Shown in pieces: positions 33,394 to 37,827 of a stretch of DNA of 37,827 bases. The stretch spans positions 1 to 37,827 of the IMG/VR virus record IMGVR_UViG_3300042937_000322, one strand, 5' to 3'. The notes under the pieces were generated by a model. It ran no database searches and had not been told where the DNA came from. It saw only the letters and a list, made by a program, of their open reading frames with translations. The stretch comes from a virus. A program made the position numbers and the translations under genes. Positions within the stretch are counted from its first letter, which is position 1. Each line of letters opens with the position of its first letter.

Positions 33394-33609
33394 ATGAACA
33401 AAAATACAATGATCGCAATAGCAGCAGCAATTTCTTTTATTTCTGGAGGATTAGCTATTAATAAACTTTCTAATAATGAATCTAGTGTAATCCACAAAAC
33501 TCGCAGCGGATCATTCATTATTCAAAAAAATTTAAAAGGCGAGGAACAAATATATCAGGTGTTGGAATTGCCTGGTAATGTTCCCAGCTTTGTAACTCCA
33601 AGAGATTAA
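33394..33609 (+). CDS. Small membrane-anchored protein, unknown
   Basis: 71 residues from ATG 33394; this start, rather than 33340, fits the 12-nt leader shared with the divergent gene. One hydrophobic helix at about 5-23 (TMIAIAAAISFISGGLAINK), then a polar domain with KTRSGSFIIQKNLKGEEQIY and a Pro-rich end. It could be an inner-membrane-tethered or secreted protein. It is the first gene of the rightward operon and ends one codon before the VRR-NUC start (TAAATG). I know no family. Confidence 0.6.
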   Translation: MNKNTMIAIAAAISFISGGLAINKLSNNESSVIHKTRSGSFIIQKNLKGEEQIYQVLELPGNVPSFVTPRD

Positions 33610-33897
33610 ATGTTAGAACGTGACATTGAAAAATATTTTAAATGGATAGTTGAAGTGAACGGAGGAAAGACGTATAAATTCACTTCACCTGCACATCGAG
33701 GTGTAGCAGATCGGATTGCTTGCATGTCAGATGGCACAACTTGGTTTGTGGAACTTAAAACAAAAGGGGGTAGATTATCAGAATTACAAAAACTATTTGC
33801 ACAAGAAATGATAAGGCTTAACCAAAACTATGCGTGTCTTTGGACAATAGAACAGATTGATAATTGGGCAATAGAATGTTTGGGATTACATATTTAA
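33610..33897 (+). CDS. VRR-NUC domain nuclease
   Basis: 95 residues, the usual size of stand-alone phage VRR-NUC proteins. The PD-(D/E)XK signature is clear: G31-V-A-D34-R, then E48-L-K50 in WFVELKTKGG, and Q60 in SELQKLFAQE. These enzymes cut branched or flapped DNA, for example Holliday-junction-like structures, and are often encoded near SNF2-type helicases; here the helicase is in the same operon about 2.9 kb downstream. The start directly follows the previous stop. Confidence 0.92.
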   Translation: MLERDIEKYFKWIVEVNGGKTYKFTSPAHRGVADRIACMSDGTTWFVELKTKGGRLSELQKLFAQEMIRLNQNYACLWTIEQIDNWAIECLGLHI

Positions 33898-33986
33898 TTA
33901 GATTGATTATATGTTTAGTAATTTTAACGGTCATGCTACCGCTGGCCATCATTAATTTAGGGGTAATGAAATGGAAAGAGAAATAG
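33876..33986 (+). CDS. Possible 36-residue hydrophobic peptide
   Basis: ATG 33876 to TAG 33986 encodes MFGITYLIRLIICLVILTVM followed by LPLAIINLG and a basic end (MKWKEK). One strong membrane helix with positive charges after it is unlikely by chance alone, and the frame exactly bridges the gap between VRR-NUC and the next gene, overlapping both. There is no clear Shine-Dalgarno, so expression is uncertain. Confidence 0.4.
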   Translation: MFGITYLIRLIICLVILTVMLPLAIINLGVMKWKEK

Positions 33987-34153
33987 ATCAAGACATAGAC
34001 TGGTTGTATGCACAAACAGTAAAAGGAGGACTTAAACGTCCAACTGAGAAGCAGGAAGATGAATTTGATTATCTAGTGAGCCGATACAGACGGTTGTTAG
34101 GCTTAACTGTTTCATCAGCCAGAACACGAGCTTTCAAAGAAGTTATGATGTAA
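33971..34153 (+). CDS. Small helical protein, unknown
   Basis: 60 residues, very charged (MEREIDQDIDWLYAQTVKGG, then EKQEDEFDYLVSRYRRLLGL), ending SSARTRAFKEVMM. It is helical, with no cysteine and no membrane segment. AGGGG lies 7 nt before the ATG. It is in the run of small early genes; no function recognised. Confidence 0.65.
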   Translation: MEREIDQDIDWLYAQTVKGGLKRPTEKQEDEFDYLVSRYRRLLGLTVSSARTRAFKEVMM

Positions 34154-34189
34154 TTAACTTTCCCACCGATAAACTTATGGAGTTATCCA

Positions 34190-34402
34190 ATGCCCGACAA
34201 AAAGATGGTTGGAGGTAAGCACTACTTATTACCGATCCAACCCGTTACTTACATCCATGCTAACAATCTACCGTTTATGGAAGGCAACATCGTAAAGTAC
34301 ATCACGCGTCATCGAAGTAAGAATGGCGCAGAAGATATAAAGAAAATCATACACTACTGTGAACTAATCCTGGAGCTTGAATACAATGAATCAACGAGAT
34401 AA
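34190..34402 (+). CDS. DUF3310-family protein
   Basis: 70 residues matching the DUF3310 core: GGKHYLLPIQPVTYIHANNL, then FMEGNIVKYITRHRSKNGAE, DIKKIIHYCELILELEY. The family is common in phages and sometimes annotated as nucleotide-kinase-like, but no activity is established. GGAG lies 8 nt before the start, and the gene end overlaps the next start by 17 nt. Confidence 0.88.
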   Translation: MPDKKMVGGKHYLLPIQPVTYIHANNLPFMEGNIVKYITRHRSKNGAEDIKKIIHYCELILELEYNESTR

Positions 34403-34847
34403 ACAACGAAAAAGATGCCTTGAATATTACCATAAGAATAAAAAAGCCATACACGAACGCGTTATGCTAAAACGCAAAATGGATCGTTTAAAAGCTAATG
34501 TTGTAATTCCTCCAGTACCTCAAAAAAGCATCACCAAGAAAGAAATAATGGCTTTAATTGGCATTAAAGCATTGATGCTCGATAAGATCGTGAAAGACCC
34601 TCGCTATTGTATGCCTAAGCATGTCGCCACCCATATTGACGGATCAATTCTATTCAACCGAGCCGAGATCATGGATTGGCTTCCTTATATCAGAGAAGTC
34701 TGCGCGTTCATGTATAAACGTCCTCCGATCAAATTAACTGGCATGGCCGCCTCAATAGTTGAGTTCATGCGTCGCAGTAAAGACATGGAATTGTATTGTG
34801 ATGAAATTAGACGCAGAAACATGGATGGGAGGATAAATAATGGCTAG
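34386..34847 (+). CDS. Putative DNA-binding protein (winged-helix-like)
   Basis: 153 residues from ATG 34386, with GGAG 10 nt upstream; the earlier TTG at 34377 lies on top of that site. The basic N-terminus (QRDKQRKRCLEYYHKNKKAI) is followed at about 50-105 by SITKKEIMALIGIKALMLDK, HIDGSILFNRAEIMDWLPYI, the arrangement of AlpA/excisionase-type winged helices. It could regulate phage genes. The C-terminus is charged. It overlaps the next gene by 8 nt. Confidence 0.6.
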   Translation: MNQRDKQRKRCLEYYHKNKKAIHERVMLKRKMDRLKANVVIPPVPQKSITKKEIMALIGIKALMLDKIVKDPRYCMPKHVATHIDGSILFNRAEIMDWLPYIREVCAFMYKRPPIKLTGMAASIVEFMRRSKDMELYCDEIRRRNMDGRINNG

Positions 34848-35115
34848 AGATGTTGATTATGCGCTTGTACTACAAGTGCTTTATAGCAAAGGCTATAGTT
34901 TAGCCAGTATATCCCGATTGACTGGCGCAGCAGTAAGTACATTGAGCAATGTTAAACAAGAATTAAAAAATGCCCCTGAATCATGGCATGATGGTTGGGA
35001 AGGTTTGTCAATGCAAGAATATTACCGTAAAGCAACAGGTGAAGCACCGCCCCGTATCGGGGATTACATTGAACTAGGAGATTATTGTGAAGATGAAGTA
35101 TCCATTGCCAAATGA
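34840..35115 (+). CDS. Helix-turn-helix DNA-binding protein
   Basis: 91 residues. Residues about 7-35 form a helix-turn-helix (LVLQVLYSKGYSLASISRLT, GAAVSTLSNVK), followed by a Trp-rich segment (ESWHDGWEGLSMQEYYRKAT) and an acidic tail. GGGAGG precedes the ATG. This is a possible transcription regulator of the phage; it is too small for a CI-type repressor with a cleavage domain, so it does not by itself indicate lysogeny. Confidence 0.65.
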   Translation: MARDVDYALVLQVLYSKGYSLASISRLTGAAVSTLSNVKQELKNAPESWHDGWEGLSMQEYYRKATGEAPPRIGDYIELGDYCEDEVSIAK

Positions 35116-35281
35116 AAATGCCAGATGTCTTGGTAGCAACTGCGATAAGAAAGAAAACTGCGCTAGGTATTTAAGTATAGAGGTAGACACTAAAGATTAT
35201 TTTTGGCATGGAGATTTTAAAAAAGAATTAAAACAACATGAGTGTGATTTTTTCATAGATTTTAGGGAGGAATTACTATGA
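35087..35281 (+). CDS. Small Cys-rich, probably zinc-binding protein
   Basis: 64 residues. Cysteines C14, C19, C25 and a later H-x-C (HECDFF) form a plausible metal site in ARCLGSNCDKKENCARYL. The GTG at 35087 is preferred because AGGAG lies 6 nt before it; an ATG at 35093 is the alternative. The gene overlaps its upstream neighbour by 29 nt and its stop overlaps the HNH start by ATGA. Similar small Cys proteins are common in phage early regions; function unknown. Confidence 0.65.
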   Translation: MKMKYPLPNENARCLGSNCDKKENCARYLSIEVDTKDYFWHGDFKKELKQHECDFFIDFREELL

Positions 35282-35820
35282 GCATTGAGAAAGAGGATGT
35301 CAAAAACAAAAAGTATTTAAAAGCAATTTATGATAAACAAAGAGTACCCAAAAAACCTAATGAATCAGCTTTTTATGAAAGAGTTATTCCTGTAACTGAG
35401 TCTGGTTGTTGGTTATGGGTAGGAAAGGTTAGCAATGTAAGGTGTGGAGGTTATGGTGTGTATAACGGCTATACCATGCACAGATTTTCTTACGAATTGC
35501 ACAATGGCGATATTCCTAAAGGTTTATGTGTTTGTCATAAATGCGATGTTCCTTCATGTGTAAACCCATCTCATTTATTTTTAGGAACGCATAAAGAAAA
35601 TATGAAGGATATGCAAGACAAAGGAAGAAAATGGAGTGGCATAGTTATGCGGAAAATAGACGGGTTACCAGCATCTGCAAAACTAACACCAAGCATAGTT
35701 AAGGAAATAAAAAACCTATTAACAGATGGTATGTCTCAAAATCAGATAGCAAAAATTTACGGAGTTACACAAAGCACAATTAGCTTTATTAAAAGAGGTG
35801 CGACATGGCAGAACGTGTAA
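35278..35820 (+). CDS. HNH endonuclease with zinc site
   Basis: 180 residues. N-terminal ESGCWLWVGKVSNVRCGGYG and YTMHRFSYELHNGDIPKGLC lead into the core CVCHKCDVPSCVNPSHLFLG, THKENMKD (about 77-108), which has the Cys-x2-Cys/Cys ligands and HNH residues of phage homing endonucleases. The C-terminal 45 residues are a helix-turn-helix (VKEIKNLLTDGMSQNQIAKI, ISFIKRGATWQNV) related to that of the HNH protein at 30.8 kb. GGGAGG precedes the ATG. It is fitted into the operon with overlaps at both ends, so it has no promoter of its own. Confidence 0.9.
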   Translation: MSIEKEDVKNKKYLKAIYDKQRVPKKPNESAFYERVIPVTESGCWLWVGKVSNVRCGGYGVYNGYTMHRFSYELHNGDIPKGLCVCHKCDVPSCVNPSHLFLGTHKENMKDMQDKGRKWSGIVMRKIDGLPASAKLTPSIVKEIKNLLTDGMSQNQIAKIYGVTQSTISFIKRGATWQNV

Positions 35821-36218
35821 GCCGTGAAAGAGAGTTACTTAAAAGAGTTATATCTGGCGACAATAAAGGTGATTTCTTTATCAGTTATGATCTATACAAA
35901 GAGATTTATGAATTTCTCGCCCAACCTGAGCAAGAACCTGTGGCTTGGATGTCGCTCAGTGATATTGAATGGATGAATATTGTTAATCACCCAAAAATAC
36001 TGGAATTGACAGACGGAAGGCATAACTCGGAAGAAGCGGTTAATCTTGCAGTTAAAATGACTGAGGAAAAGTGCAAGAAAAATAACTCAGATTCAATACC
36101 AAAACGTGAGCCTTTGTCTTATGAGCATCTTGAGGATTTAGTAGATAAGTATCATGGCTATCCGATGACGTTGGGTAGAGCAATAGAAAAAGCACACGGC
36201 ATTGGAGGTGGGGAATGA
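35805..36218 (+). CDS. Unknown phage protein with EPVAWM motif
   Basis: 137 residues, acidic and mostly helical. QPEQEPVAWMSLSDIEWMN carries the EPVAW-type motif that recurs in many phage hypothetical proteins. The region KREPLSYEHLEDLVDKYHGY looks like a second small domain. AGAGGTG precedes the ATG, which lies inside the end of the HNH gene (16-nt overlap). No function is known to me. Confidence 0.65.
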   Translation: MAERVSRERELLKRVISGDNKGDFFISYDLYKEIYEFLAQPEQEPVAWMSLSDIEWMNIVNHPKILELTDGRHNSEEAVNLAVKMTEEKCKKNNSDSIPKREPLSYEHLEDLVDKYHGYPMTLGRAIEKAHGIGGGE

Positions 36219-36496
36219 GTAAAGAAATAAATGATCTTAAGCAACAAATAATGTGGCTACAGAATCAAAATGCTTTCCTTATAAATAGACAAGAAGCCCT
36301 CCGTGACCATTTTGCAGGACTTGCAATGCAATCGCTTTATTTATCTAATACAAGATGGGAAGCAACAGGAGAAGAACGTGATGAAGAATCTGTAGCACTA
36401 ATCAAAGAACTTGCTTGTGATGCTTACCATCTGGCAGACGCAATGATCGCAGAGAAAGCGAAAAACGTTTTTAATGAATCAAACAAAAACAATTAA
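36215..36496 (+). CDS. Small helical phage protein
   Basis: 93 residues. A coiled-coil start (KEINDLKQQIMWLQNQNAFL) is followed by RDHFAGLAMQSLYL and KELACDAYHLADAMIAEK. This FAGLAMQ...AYxxADAMxxE pattern is frequent in small phage proteins of early operons, without known role. It begins by ATGA overlap with the previous gene and overlaps the next by 23 nt. Confidence 0.7.
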   Translation: MSKEINDLKQQIMWLQNQNAFLINRQEALRDHFAGLAMQSLYLSNTRWEATGEERDEESVALIKELACDAYHLADAMIAEKAKNVFNESNKNN

Positions 36497-36689
36497 AGAA
36501 ATACGTTATTTATGTAGAATTAACGGTTTATCATTTAGAAAAAGTATTACCTCTTTTAATAACAAACCGCTCTATTATTTTATCAATAGAGAAACGGGCG
36601 CTGTTGTGTTGTCTAATATGACTTTATCAAGCGCATTAGACAACGCAGAAAAAATAAATGAGATCATCAATAATGAAACCAAAAATTAA
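36474..36689 (+). CDS. Small protein of unknown function
   Basis: 71 residues, basic, with IKEIRYLCRINGLSFRKSIT at the start, a beta-like middle (FNNKPLYYFINRETGAVVLS) and a helical end (MTLSSALDNAEKINEIINNE). It looks like a compact alpha/beta domain. It overlaps its upstream neighbour by 23 nt and its downstream neighbour by 17 nt, as do others in the operon. Confidence 0.6.
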   Translation: MNQTKTIKEIRYLCRINGLSFRKSITSFNNKPLYYFINRETGAVVLSNMTLSSALDNAEKINEIINNETKN

Positions 36690-36792
36690 ACGAGTAGGAC
36701 GATTTTGGGTATGTGGAGGGCCTTACGAAATTGCAGGGTATGGACGCACGCCTTGTGAAGCTTATTTAAATTGGAGAAACCAATGGTTTTAA
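36673..36792 (+). CDS. Phage micro-protein, 39 residues
   Basis: ATG 36673 to TAA 36792 encodes a 39-residue basic peptide with RFWVCGGPYEIAGYGRTPCE and AYLNWRNQW. The pattern W-x-C-x-G-x-G-x-TP-x-x-AY-x-x-W is one I have seen in tiny phage proteins, which supports it as real despite its length. It overlaps the helicase start by 10 nt. The function is unknown. Confidence 0.7.
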   Translation: MKPKIKRVGRFWVCGGPYEIAGYGRTPCEAYLNWRNQWF

Positions 36793-37827
36793 GACCTTAT
36801 CAGGATGAAGCTGCTGATTTCTTGTACAGCCGTGATCGAGCGATGATTCTTGCACCTGTTGGTGCTGGTAAAACAGCCATCACTCTAACAGCTATGCAAG
36901 CGATGATACAGGACGGGCATGTTAAACGATTCTTAGTGCTTGCGCCTAAACGTGTGTGTACTGACGTTTGGAGGCAGGAAGGGCTTAAATGGGCTTCTAA
37001 CATATTCATTGAAATAGCTATTGGAACTGCTAAGAACAGAATAGCAGCGTTTAATTGCGCTGCTAATGTAATCGTTACCAATTACGATAATCTGTTATGG
37101 CTTTGCCGTGAACGTCCAGACTTGCTTCAAGGCTTTGACGGCATCGTTTTTGACGAGCTGACACGTTTGAAGAACCCGTCTGGATCACGTTTTAAAGCCT
37201 TGTTCAAAGTGATAGACCTGTTCAAGATACGTTGGGGTTTGACCGGATCGTTTACTAGCAATGGTTTAGAAGATGTGTTTGGACAATGTAAAGTAGTAGA
37301 CCAATCATTGCTAGGCAGAAGCAAAAACGCTTTCCTACAGCAATATTTTGTTCTGATGAATCGTGATTATGGTGAATGGGCTGCACGGCCTGATTCCTTA
37401 CCTAAGATTATGAAAACTATCAAACCAGCTACCTATCTATTGGATGCAGGAGATTACGCTGATCTGATGCCACCTTTGCACATGGTTGAGATTAAGTGCC
37501 AAATGGATATGGAACACTATAATACTATGAAGAAGGATTTAGTTGTAGCGTTTCCCAGTGCAACTGCGGTTGCAACTAATCTTGCAGTAGTGACGGGTAA
37601 ACTTCAGCAAATGAGTTCTGGGTTCGTTTATCATTCGACAACTACACCCAGTAAGTCGCCAGGTAAATTTAATATTTCCACACAATCAATATGGTTTTCT
37701 AGTCATAAATTCGATAGATTAGAAGAATTGCTTGCAGAAAATCAAAGAGATTGTACAATGATTTTTTACATGTACAAGGAAGAACTTGAAGAACTCAAAC
37801 GAAGATACCCTCACGCTCAAACATTAG
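36783..37827 (+). CDS. SNF2/DEAD-like helicase, N-terminal part (continues at base 1)
   Basis: ATG 36783 has GGAG 6 nt upstream. The first 306 residues, up to base 37700, join in frame to the 142 residues at 1-429. Motifs: Q7 in LRPYQDEA, Walker A A24-T31 (APVGAGKT), motif Ia VLAPKRVCTDVW, DEAH-box variant IVFDELTRLKNP (DELT), motif III GLTGSFTSNG. With QAIGRIHRSGQ in the second part it is a complete superfamily 2, SNF2-type translocase of about 448 residues. These phage enzymes act on replication or recombination intermediates, and a VRR-NUC gene is in the same operon. Confidence 0.93.
   Translation, partial: MVLRPYQDEAADFLYSRDRAMILAPVGAGKTAITLTAMQAMIQDGHVKRFLVLAPKRVCTDVWRQEGLKWASNIFIEIAIGTAKNRIAAFNCAANVIVTNYDNLLWLCRERPDLLQGFDGIVFDELTRLKNPSGSRFKALFKVIDLFKIRWGLTGSFTSNGLEDVFGQCKVVDQSLLGRSKNAFLQQYFVLMNRDYGEWAARPDSLPKIMKTIKPATYLLDAGDYADLMPPLHMVEIKCQMDMEHYNTMKKDLVVAFPSATAVATNLAVVTGKLQQMSSGFVYHSTTTPSKSPGKFNISTQSIWFSSHKFDRLEELLAENQRDCTMIFYMYKEELEELKRRYPHAQTL
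37701..37827. repeat. Right copy of 127-bp terminal direct repeat (contig overlap)
   Basis: Identical to bases 1-127. Removing one copy gives a 37,700-bp circle in which the helicase frame is unbroken. Confidence 0.95.

Noticed and set aside
1-37827. CRISPR array, insertion sequence or antiphage-defence operon
   Set aside because: No regularly spaced direct repeats with unique spacers, no transposase, and no recognisable defence effector found on either strand.

Overview
The window is the complete genome of a tailed bacteriophage, given as a linear contig with an assembly overlap. The first 127 bases and the last 127 bases are identical. Joining the ends restores one continuous helicase gene of about 448 codons, so the real unit is most likely a circular or circularly permuted molecule of 37,700 bp. 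The virion genes follow the P22 plan: small and large terminase, a 731-residue portal, scaffold, P22-type coat protein, gp4-like and gp10-like tail-hub proteins, three glycine/alanine-rich candidate ejection proteins, and no tape-measure or tail-tube genes. This indicates a podovirus (short tail). The beta-helix tailspike and the GH24 endolysin suggest a Gram-negative host, which the sequence does not name. I see no integrase, ParA or recognisable lysogeny repressor.

Layout. (1) The late operon runs leftward from about 24.1 kb to 0.92 kb: terminases, portal, scaffold, coat, tailspike, tail hub, S74 fibre, a sulfotransferase plus a 2-oxoglutarate oxygenase, ejection proteins, collar-domain fibre, and a lysis cassette (small holin, coiled-coil membrane protein, lysozyme). 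The coat gene has its own terminator, promoter and downstream terminator. (2) 24.1-25.0 kb is a gene-free control region with phased A-tracts, GC hairpins, four DnaA-box matches and repeated TTGTGTACAA sites; it is a candidate origin and perhaps packaging site. (3) A short rightward cassette at 25.0-26.3 kb holds a membrane peptide, an unknown protein, a Cys-rich gp88-like protein and a small ribbon-helix-helix-like protein. (4) The replication operon runs leftward from 33.3 to 26.7 kb: Cas4/RecB-like nuclease, an unknown protein, an HNH endonuclease, family A DNA polymerase, and an AEP primase fused to an SF3-like helicase. A terminator, an extended -10 promoter and a striking pseudoknotted leader RNA sit before the HNH gene. 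(5) A rightward operon of small, tightly overlapping genes runs from 33.4 kb through the contig end to 0.92 kb: VRR-NUC nuclease, DUF3310 protein, DNA-binding proteins, a second HNH endonuclease and the SNF2-type helicase.

Most interesting points: the pseudoknotted leader RNA with a built-in terminator ahead of the HNH/polymerase/primase genes; the sulfotransferase-hydroxylase pair coupled to the tail-fibre gene; the origin-like region; the mirror-symmetric divergent control region at 33.3 kb; and domain insertions or fusions in the tail-hub proteins. Function calls rest on motif recognition by eye; no database search was possible.
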